A DNA stretch of 64,000 nucleotides from Odobenus rosmarus divergens (Eukaryota; Chordata; Mammalia; Carnivora; Odobenidae), in contig NW_004451406.1 in NCBI RefSeq assembly GCF_000321225.1, positions 316,689 to 380,688 of the forward strand, written 5' to 3'. Within the stretch, counting starts at the first letter, position 1, and each line of letters starts with the position of its first letter. The translations under genes and the position numbers were made by a program. Below, piece after piece: positions 34,000 to 45,960 of the stretch. The notes beneath the pieces are model-generated. The model was not told the DNA's origin. It searched no databases and saw only the letters and a program-made list of their open reading frames with translations.

Positions 34000-34910
34000 C
34001 CGTAATGTCCCAGGGATCCATGTGCCCTCCTTAATACCCTTCACCCATCCCCCACCTACCCCCACTCCATCAACCCTCAGTTTGTCTCTTCTGGTTTGCT
34101 TCGCTCTCTTTTTTTCCCTTTTCCCTGTGTTCAACTGTTTTGTTTCTTAAATTCCACATATGAGTGAAATCATATGGTATTTGTCTTTCTCTGACTGACT
34201 TGTTTCGCTTAGCATAATACACATACACTCTAGCTCCATCCATGTCATTGCAAATGACAAGATTTTATTCTTTTTGATGGCCGATTAGTATTTGTGTGTG
34301 TGTGTGCGCGTGTGTGTGTACACACACCACTTCTTCTTTATCCATTCATCAGTTGATGGACATTTGGCCCTTTCCATATTTTGGCTATTGTTGATAATGC
34401 TTCTGTAAACATCAGGGTGCATGTGGCCCTTTGAATCAGTATTTTTGTATCCTTTGAGTAGCTACCTAGTAGTAAAATTGCTGAGTTATAGGTTAGTTCC
34501 ATTTTTTAACTTTTTGAGGAACTTCCATACTGTTTTCCAGAGTGGCTGCACCAGTTTGTGTTCTCACCAGCAGTGTAAGACGGTTCCCTTTTCTGCGCAT
34601 CCTCATCAGCATCTGTTTCCTGGACTTGTTAATTTTAGCCATTCTGACAGGTATGAGGTGATATGTCATTGTAATTTTTGATTCGTATTTCCCTGATCAT
34701 GAGTGATGTTGAGCGTCTTTTCATGTGTCTGTTAGCCATCTGTATGTCTTTGGAGAAATGTCTGTTCATGTTCTGTCCATTTCTTGACTGGATATTTTAT
34801 TTTGTGGGTGTTGAGTTTGATAAATTCTTGGATAGTGGCCCTTTATCTGATAAGTCATATGCAAATATCTTTTCCCATTCCATAGGGTGCCTTTTAGTTT
34901 TGTTGAGACT
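34000..34910 (-). mobile_element. L1 3' region, antisense
   Basis: Antisense L1 ORF2 C-terminus and 3' UTR: 'cttcgctctc', 'catatgagtgaaatcatatg', 'ccattcatcagttgatggac', 'ggaacttccatactgttttc', 'gtctgttcatgttctgtcc'. All frames are broken. It includes GT/CA-rich simple sequence at about 34293-34328. It is older than the copies at 8 and 13 kb. Confidence 0.9.
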
Positions 34911-35164
34911 TAACGTATCCAAGTCCAAACTCGTGATTCCCATGTCCTCTCTGTGAATCTTTTTCATTGCCCCATCTTTTCTAAGTGTGTGGGACTGCTT
35001 GCTCATCAATTGCTCAGACTGAAGATACTGTAATCAGTTTTGGCTCTTCTTAAATACTGTATCTAATACAAAAAGAAATTCTTTATCTTTGAATTATTCA
35101 CCAAATTGAATATACTTATTTCAGCTGTAATTCTAAGCTGAGCCATTTTTATCTCTTGTTTGAA

Positions 35165-35740
35165 CTAATCCAGAACTCTCTCACCTAGTCTCTATGATTC
35201 CTTTCTTTGCAACTCTTCTCCACACCCAGACCATTTCTTTAAAAAATAACTATCATTCTTCTCAGAATCTCTGCATGGCTTTCCAACCATATTTAGAACA
35301 ACATCCATTGTACTTATCAAGGTCCCTGTAGGGCTCTAATTGACCCTGGTCCCTGGATAACTCAGACCTCATGTCTGACTTTTCATATTCTTGTTCAGAT
35401 ATTCTGGACTTTTTTTGTCCAAAAATATGCCTATCACATTTTTCTGAAGTTTTACACCTGAGTTCCCCTTAGTCCAGATATTCATATGGCTGTACTTTCA
35501 CTTCACTTAATTCTCTGCTCAAATATCATCTTTATACAGGCCTTCCCTGACGACTGTATCCAGAACAGGTATCTCTACTTTTCTAAAACTCTCTACTTAC
35601 ATTGTTAATGGTTTTTTTTTTTTTTTTGGTCTCTTTCACTTGAATATAAAGTTCTATAAACTCAGGTGCTTTTCGTATTTCATTCACTATTCAATATTGG
35701 GTCCCCTAACACTTAGAACAATGCCTGGTGACATAAGACA
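35165..35740 (+). mobile_element. L2 LINE relic, sense
   Basis: Follows L2 3' end order: 'ttctccacacccagaccatt', 'gcatggctttccaaccatat', 'ttaattctctgctcaaatat', 'caggccttccctgacgactg', then 'cacttagaacaatgcctggt'. A T-run at about 35611-35627 interrupts it. Confidence 0.7.
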
Positions 35741-35744
35741 CTAA

Positions 35745-36950
35745 AAATAAACAAAACAAAAAAAAATCCCAACTTTAACAAAATAAGGAGAAGGAAAAGT
35801 TTCCTCAGTTTAATATGTGATGCAGAATAGTAACTTGGGCCAATCTAACTGAAGAGCTACATCAAGTATGTAGATTGTAATTAAATAATGAAATCCTTTT
35901 CTACATTCATTCTGCTTTACTTGACAGTGCTCTATTTTTTAAGTTCCTCCAAGTTGAAAGTTTTACAGATTTAGAAACCATTTTAGGTCATGAGGAGATT
36001 CAGGTTATTTGTGGTGACAGCCAGCCTCTCTAATTCCATTCCTTCTATTACCAGACCATGAGTTGAGCATACATTGTCTTTCACCAGAATCAATATCTTA
36101 TCTATTCAGCTCCCTGAAATGAGCTTTCATTATCCAGGTAGTTTTAGATAGATGACTTGCAACTTTTATTACCTTTAGTATTGCCTGCTAGGATATATTG
36201 GCAACTTTGTATAACGGGTATAGGCATACATCAGACTCAGGGTCACCTTGAGATTAAAAAATCGTTGGGGAAGAAAATAACAGTTGAGTACTTCTGAGTT
36301 TAAGCACTCATTATCAAAGCAACATAGTATATAACTGGTGACAAAAACAAACAAGTGGTGAACTCTCTAAAGCACAGTCCTGAGGTGTTGAGCTATGAAT
36401 GAGAACCCTGACTGGGTTAAATTCATTTATGAGACCCTTTACAGTATTTTTGTATCCTTGAAGCTTCTCGGAGTCTTGATGCTCAGTTCCACAGTTGGGC
36501 AAAATCACAGAAACTTATATGAATGTTTAAAATTATGAGTCTAAATTTAGAAAATCTTCACTAAAATAAGAAATCCTTAGTATAAAATTATGTGAATAAT
36601 TATATTAGTTACCCAGAAAAGGCAAATTAGAGAGATAGAAAGTAGATTAGTGGTTAGGCCTGGAGGTAAGGACACTAATTAAATGGAAATCTCTGTAAAT
36701 TTATAAATAATAATCATTGAATTAAAGTGGGTAAATTCTATTTCATGTAAAATGTGCTTCAGTAGAATTGATTAAAAATTATATAAATAAAGGATTCTTT
36801 TGATAAAGGATCATATGTAAAGTAAAAGAAATAATAAAATATATTTTATCAAAATTATAAAATATTCTTCAAAAAGTGAACACTAGACTGGATATATTTA
36901 GAATCTTGTTAGTTTCTGGTCTGTTGAGGGAAAGCTGTAATGGAAGGAAA
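35745..36950. other. Unrecognised AT-rich intergenic stretch
   Basis: No gene or named repeat recognised. Confidence 0.5.
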
Positions 36951-36999
36951 GAGTAAATCATAAATACTACCATATCCCAGGAAGAATTGCAGAAGTTAG

Positions 37000-38820
37000 T
37001 GATACCTTCAAAATCAGCGGTGATTATTTCTGTGATATCTTCATTCAGTCCATTTGTATGGCCCTTTCAAAACACAGGTGAACTGTGGTGAATAATAGCT
37101 TATTATAAACCTGAAGAGTGATACCACATTTGAAACAGTTTTGCTGGATATGTTTCTAGAAAAGAAGAACATGAATTCTGGTACTTGAATGTCACTATAA
37201 ATGTGGAGGATGCATTCTTTTCAGTATCTATCAATAAAGATTATCAAAGTAACATCTTTTATTAAGAGAGGAGAACCAGTATTTATTCAGTTTTGTACCA
37301 GGGCTACTGTAACTCTCTTGCTCTTACAACATTACACTCTTTGGATGCCTTGGGCATCTGTTATAATTTTATGGAACATCACAATAGTTCACCATATTGA
37401 TTTTATTACACTGATTGTACCTAGTGTTCAACAAGTATTGTAGATATCTTCGTAAGTTTTATGCATCCCAGAAATGGTAAATGAACTTCTGGAAAGTTAT
37501 ATAGGCCTGCCACTTCAAGGAGGATTTACTTTCTGAAGTAAAGGACAAGTTATTATTCCTCATACATCCTACCATTAAGATAGAGTCACAGGACTTACTG
37601 AGTCTTTCACACTTGGAACTATCGTAGAGCAGTGCTAACTGATTTACTTGCTTGGACTACGTGAGTCTTAAATTCAGTGGTGTCGGAAGTATCCAGGTTA
37701 GCTAAACTCATCGCATGTATCTCAGGGTCATGTCATCTGCAGCAGAGGACTACATGCTCTCTGAAAACCAGATCCTTATTTGCTCAGAGCCCAGTAGAAA
37801 CTGAATGCCTACATGCAGAACATCTGTTGACTGTGCAACCAGAGCAGGTCTCTACAATGAGGTGAAGTGTGTTCAATATAATTTAGTGTATATTTGAAGT
37901 GGTACATTTAGATTTAGACCTTAGCATGTCCAGAAGGAATAGTACTTTACATGAAGAAGGGTAATTGTTTCACTTGTTTTACTTACTCCCCGGAAGAAAT
38001 GCTTCTCCCTTAGCCCATATCTATGGCTTCCTGGGCATTTCTCTAAGTGAGGAAACTAACTGGATGTGTTGTTGCAAATCAAACTAAACTTCTGCTTTCC
38101 TACACCCTAGCTCAAAGATGGCCCCTAAAGACATTGGTTAGAAGAAATTCTTCCAGTGTGAATAGCTGTGAACAACATGTAGGTAGATGTGATCTGCTTT
38201 TATATACACAAACACTTGAGCAGTCACAGATGGCTGGCCTGGTTGGTCAGGGGTCTGCAAAGAGCAAGATTGAGATGCAGTGAAGAAACAATAAGAACTT
38301 TATGGAAGAGTCACCTGGAGGAATCATCGGTGTAGGCAAAAAGCAGGAGAATCTGGGTCTTACTTACATTATTAACTACCTAAGCACATCGAACCTAGAG
38401 GAAGCCCTTAACAACAGGAAAGTAAGAGGACTTTTCTTAAGGATATTAGCCAGAATTTCTTCTGTTCTTACTCTCCCCTCCGCCCCATGAAGAGGATAGT
38501 CCAACAGCAGGGTTTCCCTTTCTCTGTGTCAGGTCTAGGTACTGCCACTGCTTCATGCTCAATCTGCCAATATTGGAGATGAACATGGAGCACTCCATAG
38601 AGCAAAGTCAACTAATGGGACTAGTCAGCCACTTGGCCCTGGATTGATTACATCAATCTTGTCCAAAATGTTTGGGGACAGTGGTAGTCTATTCTTATTG
38701 GAATTGTCTTCTAGTTCAAATATGGACTAAGACCTAATGACTTTGCCAGTACTACCACCCTACCAGGGCTTATATAATATCAGAATTATTACACTGCATA
38801 TTGTGTAACATTTCCTTAAC
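37000..38820 (+). mobile_element. Possible degenerate ERVL-like internal sequence
   Basis: The stretch is less AT-rich and more word-complex than its flanks and has several moderate plus-strand frames (60-80 codons). Phrases such as 'gttgactgtgcaaccagagc' (about 37826) resemble ERVL-type internal sequence as I remember it. No catalytic motif is visible, no LTRs are found and the reading is fragmentary. Alternatives are another old repeat or unique DNA. Confidence 0.25.
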
Positions 38821-38912
38821 CAAAGTATCCATATTCTGATGGCAAATAAATGAATATTCTTATTTAAATTGTGCATGACAGATCATATCCTTTTTGTATG
38901 TATACAATACAT

Positions 38913-38994
38913 ACACATATTTGAGTATATATTATATGAACAATACATTTCAGTAACACATATTTGAGTATATATTATATGAACAATACAGTTC
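38913..38994 (+). repeat. 43-bp tandem duplication
   Basis: 'acacatatttgagtatatat...gaacaatacatttca' begins at 38913 and repeats from 38956 with one base change in the shared part (cattt/cagtt). Two units. Confidence 0.9.
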
Positions 38995-39053
38995 AATATA
39001 AAAACAATCAAAATGGATAAAATTATGTCTTTGTATGAGTATGCGTACATTCA

Positions 39054-39660
39054 TTTATTTCATTCATTCATTTCACAAACATGTATTAACCCCTTGTAAA
39101 CTATTCTGCGTTAAACCCTTGGAAGCACAAAGATGAATAAACACAGTCTGTGCATTTGAGGAATCTCCAGGATAAGAGAAAGCTGTGTATTCTAAAATGA
39201 AAATACAACACAACAGTGTTATCGCACGAGTAGTAGGTATTTGTGGTTATACATTTATTTTACGAATATTTAGTAGGTGTTTGTGGCTATACAGTATTGA
39301 GTAATGATATCAGGGGAGGCACATAAAGGAAAATTTGAGAGGAAAATGTAGTTTTGTTAGTATTGACTCAAGTGGAAATGGTATTCCAGAAAAATGAATA
39401 ACGTGAAGAGGGAAGAGGTGTTAGAAGCCATGGTAGGTTCAAACAGTATATGTTTTGTTGCTAGAACCAGAGTAGAATTTGTAGGAGATATAGCTTGTAA
39501 GGTAATTTAGAGTCCGATTTTAATAGGCCATCAAGGCAATGTCACCTAGTTTGGATTTTATCCCATAGACGACATGGTACCACTAAAAGCTTTTAAGCTG
39601 GGAAGTTATAGAGCCCAATCTATATTTTAGAAACATCAGTCTGCCAGCAGTGTTGATAAC
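39054..39660 (-). mobile_element. L2 LINE relic, antisense
   Basis: Antisense L2 3' end: 'tttcattcattcatttcaca', 'gaatctccaggataagagaa', 'ggtattccagaaaaatgaat', 'aggccatcaaggcaatgtca', 'cattagtctgccagcag'-like end. It contains a small direct repeat, 'tagtaggtatttgtggttat' (about 39234) and 'tagtaggtgtttgtggctat' (about 39272). Confidence 0.55.
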
Positions 39661-40164
39661 ACATTAAAGGGATAGGAGATTAAGTTTTGGTGGTAACTTG
39701 AGAGGATATTGACATAGACATGTTGAGAGAAAGGTTGCTTTTAAGAGATTTAGAAGTTAGGTTTTATAAAAATTGGTACAAAAAGCACTAGAAATAAAGT
39801 GTACTATGTATCCTTATATATACAGTATTTGTTCAGATATCTTAACATTTTCCTCAAATGAATACAAGGTCCTTGAAATTAGGAATTGTATCTTACTAGT
39901 CTTTTTATTCTGTATGTAGTAGGGGCATTGGGAATTGGAAAGACATTTATAACAAGTTTGATTAAAAAATTTTTACAAGATGCTACAGGAATATTTATTC
40001 CACAAGAGATGATATCATGGAACATCTTTTTTCCTTCTATTCAGGAAGCCAATCAGGTGAAAAGGGAATAAGATGATTCCAGGTAGAGGAAAGTCACAGA
40101 GATGTTCAAGAGTATGATGAATTCAGGGAACTTTAATAAATTTAGCATGTCTGAAACATGAGAC

Positions 40165-40790
40165 ACATTTGATGCTTAAAGAAAGGGCACATTTTGAGTG
40201 GGTTTTGAATGCCATGATAAGGAGTTTGAATTTTATCCTAAGAACAGTAAAGAATTATTCAAAAGGGAATGAAATCATCCATTTGATTTTTTTAAAAGGA
40301 TTATTCTGGCAGAAGTGTAATATATTTATTGATGGGACTACAATGGAGAGAGAGAGAGAAGTAAAGGGCAAGAGAGAGGGGGAACAGTTGCAATATTGTA
40401 ATAGTAACCTAGAGCAAGACATAATGAGAATCTGAAATGAAGTAGAGTCAGTGCAAATGGAGAGAGATGTTTATAGAGAAGGAAGAGCTAATGTATCTTG
40501 ATGAAGATTGGATCTTGATGAAGATTGGACATTGACAGAGGGACAAGAAGACTTTAAGAGAATCTCCAGGCTTCTGACTAGGGCAAAGAGATAATGGTAT
40601 TTGTTTTATGATTAAAAAACAGTAAGAAAACAAAAAAAGCAATATATTTTCCTGTGTGTGTGTGTGTGTGTGTGTTTTGAAAGGAAGGTCAGATGTTAAA
40701 GATACTGAATTCAATTTTGAATATATTGAATGTGAAGTACCTGTGAGATATTAAACTGGGAAGTCCAGATACCTACAATAACTGTTCAGT
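40165..40790 (-). mobile_element. L2-type relic, antisense
   Basis: 'aatgccatgataaggagttt', 'ttttatcctaagaacagtaa', 'aaaaggattattctggcag', in the order expected for antisense L2. It contains a 17-bp tandem duplication (atcttgatgaagattgg, two copies at 40496-40529) and a (GT)n run at 40655-40675. Confidence 0.5.
40655..40675 (+). repeat. (GT)n microsatellite
   Basis: Uninterrupted GT run. Confidence 0.9.
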
Positions 40791-41735
40791 AGTCTTCTTA
40801 CTGTTTCCCAAACATTCTATGTTCCTTAATGCCCTCTACCCAATACAGCAAATAACACCACTTACTGAATTCTGTGCATCAACATTATCTAATATATCTA
40901 TATGTACATATTTTTCACAATTGATATGTGAACTGTAAATCCAAGCTCCCAAACAATTTTTAAACCTCCTTATAATATTTCTCATAAGTGATACATTGCC
41001 AAATAGTTTTGTTGGTGTTTTGATGGAAGTGTAAATAATGAAGGATTTTATCCATAGATGCCCAATTTATAGAGGTGCACTGTGCTAGCAACCTGATTCT
41101 GGAACATGGGGAGGGGTTTCTATGGTTCAGTAGAATGAATTGTTGGTTTCTTAACTACAGATTGAGGCAATACCAGATTTGAGGACTTTGGTCTGTTTTG
41201 TGGACAGAGTTTTCTAGTTCTTCTTCCAACACTTCTGAAATTATACATGTATCAGCGATAGTGGATAGTTATCAAACTTTTGTTATTCACTGTGGAATCC
41301 CAGTAATCTTTCTACTGCTGAAACCCAGGGACCTTTCTCAGGTCTAGTAAGACCTTTATGAAATCACAATTATATGCAGCTACATCTTCTCATGGATACT
41401 GGATTTCATGGTTGAGTTTGGAGGGTTTTGTGAAATTTGATCTTCTGGAGCAACAAGTTTATTAGCACTGCAGAGAAATATATGGAAGATATTTTGTTAT
41501 GGGCCTGACTACATTTTGGAATACTCAGCTGGCATCATAGGCACACATTTCGTACACATTTCTGGACATAATGACGATTATTGTAATAATAGAATTCAAA
41601 TATTGAGTATTATTGATGCACGTTTCAGTAAGAGTGATACTTTAGAGACATACCATTAATAACATTATTCAAATATTATTAAAAGATTATTTGAAATAAT
41701 TTGCGTTGTGTGTGCCTACTAAATACTTCTAGGAG
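40791..41735. other. Unrecognised intergenic stretch
   Basis: No gene or named repeat recognised. Confidence 0.5.
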
Positions 41736-41739
41736 GGAG

Positions 41740-41925
41740 GCAGGCAGCAGATAGGTAGGCAGAGGAACAGGAAGGAAGGAAGAAAGGAATGAGGAAGGAA
41801 GGAAGGAAGATGGGCTGGCATTTCCTTCCTCTTAACTCTCTCCCTCCCTTCCTCTCTCTCTCTCTCCCTCCCTTCCTTCTGCCTCCTCTCTCCTTCCCCT
41901 TTCCTCCCTTTCTTCCTTCCTTGCT
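41740..41925. repeat. Polypurine block followed by polypyrimidine block
   Basis: GGAA/AGGAGG-rich purine sequence (41740-41812) is followed, after a 13-base spacer, by CCTT/CTCT-rich pyrimidine sequence (41823-41922). The blocks are roughly complementary, so the locus could form a long imperfect hairpin. Open frames across it encode only low-complexity E/R/G or P/L/S strings. Confidence 0.85.
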
Positions 41926-41929
41926 TGAC

Positions 41930-42790
41930 GAGGAATCTGGCGAAGATCATAGCTGCACTGGTAATGTAACAGATTAGTATTTGGAGCACATGGAGACCCC
42001 TCTGCTTTCAGAAAGGTTAACATAATGGTTATCCGCTTTGAATTTGAAATTGAAACCTGCCTAATATGCCACACATTAAGGCTGGCTGCTAATTAACTGT
42101 TAAAACTTGAAGCCAGAGTAGTTGTGGACACCAGCAAATATACAGTGAAGAACAAAAATGAAATTTAAGCACACCACTTATAGCTCAAGCGGTCAGTGAG
42201 CAAACATCCCTTCACTGCTCATGCCCATAAGCAGAGAGCAGGCACAGGTGGGGAAGGAGCAGGGGGATAGGTAGATCAGACTTCAGGTTGCCTAGCTCTC
42301 CACCACCAGTGGCTCCTGTTTCAAGCAAGCGAGCAGGTCTAGGCTTGAGATTTGTTTCTTTGTTTTCCTCTCCATTAGCAGGCAGGCAGCCTGTTTAGGG
42401 TGACACAGTAACTCAGTTCCACACCCGTGCACTCAGGGGCGAACCCAAAACTTCATACACAAATTTAAGAGCTCTCTTTTTCCATTTCCCTTCTCTACTT
42501 CGGGTTCCTCAAATCCTAGGGTTCCTAGGACCCCTTTCCATGGTTCTCTGCCTAGAAGTATGGTGTTTTCACCCCCCCATGTTGTCATGCATTCCTTTAA
42601 ATGGGTCTGCTTTGGGGGCCAAACAGAGAAAGAGGTAACAGGAATTCCCCACACAAACTTTAGATTGTAGGGATATCCATTTTCTAGTTCCTTTGGCCAA
42701 ACAGAAGTATTTTTCCTCATAATTTTAGGTACCTTTTGGCCTGTTTGTCCCATATTTTGTGGGTGTTCTGTTCTGGTGTACGCATGTGTG
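41930..42790. other. Unrecognised intergenic stretch
   Basis: More mixed base composition than its neighbours. A 106-codon minus-strand frame (42433-42753) has no domain I recognise. No gene called. Confidence 0.45.
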
Positions 42791-44075
42791 ACGGGGTGTT
42801 TACTTTTTTTTTTTTCATTTCAGTTTGAGAAGTTTCAAGTTCATAGACTTTTTACTTAGCCATGTCCAGTCTGCTGATGAACTCATCAAGGCTCTCTTCA
42901 TTTTTGTCACAGGGTTTGTTATATTTAACATTTTAATTCTTTCTTAGAGTTTCTATCTCTCTGCTTATATCACACATCTGTTCTTATATGATGTTTAATT
43001 CTTTTCCCATTGTAGCCCACAACATATTAACCACAGTTACTTTAAATTCCCAACATCTGTGTTATATCTGAGTCTAATTTTAATGCTTGCATTGAATCTT
43101 TAGACTGTATTTTTACTTGCCTTTGGCATGCCTTGTAACTTTTAATTGAAAGCCAGATATGTGGTATTAGATAATGTTAATCTGACTAGAAGCTGGCTGT
43201 GTTTACTGTTTACTCTGCGTAAAGATACCAGAGGCTACAAGTTCATCTAGTGTCTTTGTTTTTGTCTCCTCGCTTGAGTTTGGGCCTTCCTGAGTAGGTG
43301 TGGGGGAAGGGAAACATTCTATAGTATCTTAGGATTAAATTTCAGTCTTTTAGTGAGAAGAGGACTTGGGGCCATGGCCTTCACAAATATTTCCGAGTGG
43401 TTTAGCTTCCTCTCTACACACAGCTAATCTGAGACAAGCATGCTAGAAGGTGCTAGAGTGTGGTAAATGTCCTGGTTGGATAAGGCTCTGCTCAAATCTT
43501 TTTTCCCTGGAGAGCAGGCCTTTGTTTTGGGATGTATTTCACAGTGATCCGTGTCCTCTTCCCACTGCCAGAGCCACGTGGGGATCTTTCTTGAATTCTC
43601 ACCTTCAGAACCTAACAGGAACCCAGGAGGTAAAACTCATGAAAATTTTGCCCAAGTTTACCCCTAATACCTTGGCCCCCAGAAATTTCGCATGCTCACA
43701 CTTGTGCACAGTCCGCCTCCCATAATGTATCAGAATTACCTTTGAAATATTTTTACCAGTTTGTGGCTGCAGTAGCTTCTTTTTCAGGTTGAGTAAATCT
43801 CAGCTGTGACTCTCTGGATCTGCCGCTTTCCAGATGTCAGAGTGCCAGTTCACCCCACAACCTTAGTTCCCTGATGTATCTAAGAAAAGTTATTGATTTT
43901 TAGTTCTTTGAGCGTTTTCTCGCTCTAAGAATGGGAATGACAACTTCTAAGCTCTCCAAACATCAAAGCTGAAATGACAAGTCCCAAATGTTATTTTATT
44001 GGTATTTATTCTTCTTTATGTTTTCTGAGCTTTTTGGATATGTGTTTGCTGTCTGTTATTAATTTAAAAGATTTT

Positions 44076-44267
44076 GGGGCACCTGGGTGGCTCAGTTGGT
44101 TAAGCATCTGCCTTTGGCTCAGGTCATGATCCGGGGGTCCTGGGATCAAGCCCCACATCAGGCTCCCTGCTCCGTGGGGATCCTGCTTCTCCCTACCCCC
44201 CTGCTCGTGCTCTCTCTCACGCTCTCTCTTTCTCTCAAATAAATAAATAAAATCTTTAAAATTTTTC
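44076..44267 (+). mobile_element. Can-SINE, plus strand
   Basis: 'ggggcacctgggtggctcag' head and 'caaataaataaataaaatct' tail, with an imperfect TSD around 'ttaaaagatttt' (44064-44075) / 'ttaaagattcta' (44268-44279). Confidence 0.92.
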
Positions 44268-45494
44268 TTAAAGATTCTAAGCCACTGTTTCTTAAAATAC
44301 TTCTTCCATCACATTCTTTCACTCTTCTTCTGAGATGTCGATTACACGTATAGGAGGCTCTGGTATTGTACCACAGCTCTTGAGTACTCTGTTCTGTCTT
44401 ATTAGCATTTATGTCTCTTTATGTTTCAGTCTGGGTAATTTCTATTAACTTATATGAAATTTGCTGATTGTACTCGCAGATGTATTAAACATGCTGGTGA
44501 GCCTTTCAAAGGCATTCTTCATCTATTATTTTGCTTTTTATTTCTAGCATTTGATTGTATGTGATAGTTTTATATTTCTGCTAAAATTACTCACCCGATG
44601 TTGCATGTCTTCAACCTTTTTTCCACTAGTCTTTTGCATACTAATCATAGTTTCTTCCAATCCCTTGTGAGGTAGATCTGGCCTTCATTTCATATCTCAT
44701 TCTGGCTGTTAATGTTTTATTCCTTGGCAGTATGTTGTTTTTTCTTGCTTCTCAGATACCTCATACTTTTTTTTGTTGAAAGCCATACCTGGATGTAAAA
44801 CAATGGAGGACAGAGTAGAGTTGATGCCTGGAAATGGGCCCATCTTTTCTTCTGCTAGGCCTTTAGCGTGGGGCTTAAATTCATGTTATCAGAAGTTAGC
44901 TTAGGTTTATAGTTGTAGTGGTTGCCCGAAGTGCACCACAGATTTCAAATTCCTTTACAATACTTTGTTTCTGGGGTCTGAGTGGTCTGATAGGACGTTT
45001 GTATCCTTGTCTGCTCTCCTGTCAGTGTAGGCCTTCCCTTCATGCTTTGCCTCAGTTAGGGTCAGTCTCTACACTCTTGCAACTCTCCCGACATCTCTCT
45101 GCTGTTAACTTGTCACAAGACGCTTGCTAGCCTGGTGGTGGCCAGGCGGAGGAGCTTTCTCCATTGTGCCTGTGAAACCTCAGTCTTCCATAGGCATTGT
45201 CTCTCTGTGCCCCTGAGGGGTAACCTTGCTCACCTCTGGTTCTGTGCCCGGAAGATACTCCTGCCTTTCCTGAAGGGATTTTTCTTTTCTCTTACCCCAT
45301 CTTCAGTGGGTTGTCTCCAGTGTCCTAAGGGTGGCAGTGTTTGTTGTGCGTCCTTTCACAGAATAAGGCTTTAATTCCGTCGTGGAGATAAGGCAGTTTC
45401 AGGTCGCGTCCCCCGTCCCTCCTACACAGACTGTTCTCTTCCCCCGGTCACACATCATGACAGAGACTTCCTCAGGGCTCTCACCAGTCACTTT

Positions 45495-45590
45495 GTCTTC
45501 ATCTTTGTCTTCTTCTTTTCCTCTTCCCCCTTTCGCTCCCTTTCTCCTTCCCTCTCCCCTTCCTTCTCCTTCCTCATTTTCTTCTTTCTT
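45495..45590 (+). repeat. Polypyrimidine tract
   Basis: About 95 bases almost entirely C/T (TCTTC, CCTTCTCC motifs) within the ancient L1. Confidence 0.85.
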
Positions 45591-45960
45591 TATGGTTATA
45601 TAGTTTGGATAATGGAGAAGAGCCTACAAAAGGATGTAAAGTCTTCCTATTTCTGTGACCTCCAGGGGCTCCACACTGGTGCCAGTGCTCACTCCGCTTA
45701 CACTCACTCATCAACTTTTGTAGCTAATTTGGTTTGTCGTAGGTTAGCAAGTGCTTGTGTTCATCTTTCCATCTTTCCCTGCAGGAGTCTGTCTCATTAG
45801 ATTTGTAGGTAGTTGGTTGTACTGTGACCTCAGCTCTCTGATGCGTTCAAGAGGAGTCACAAACTTGCATTTTGTCCAAGTTTTGGTGTTATTATAAGTT
45901 GAGAAGGAATGTTTTTTCTAGTTCTCTACATCCTGGGCAGAATCCAAAAGTTGATCTCTT

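Larger units (their letters stand above)
42810..45960 (-). mobile_element. Ancient L1 5' region (L1M-type), antisense
   Basis: Resembles antisense of old L1 5' UTR/ORF1: 'gatgaactcatcaaggctct', 'attgaaagccagatatgtgg' and 'tgaagctgagctaaaagatt' nearby. It has moderate GC and a 95-base polypyrimidine tract at 45495-45590. A Can-SINE interrupts it at 44076. The family call is by remembered pattern only. Confidence 0.5.

Noticed and set aside
41729..42074. Frames rich in Arg/Glu/Gly or Pro/Leu/Ser
   Set aside because: Direct translation of the polypurine/polypyrimidine simple repeat.
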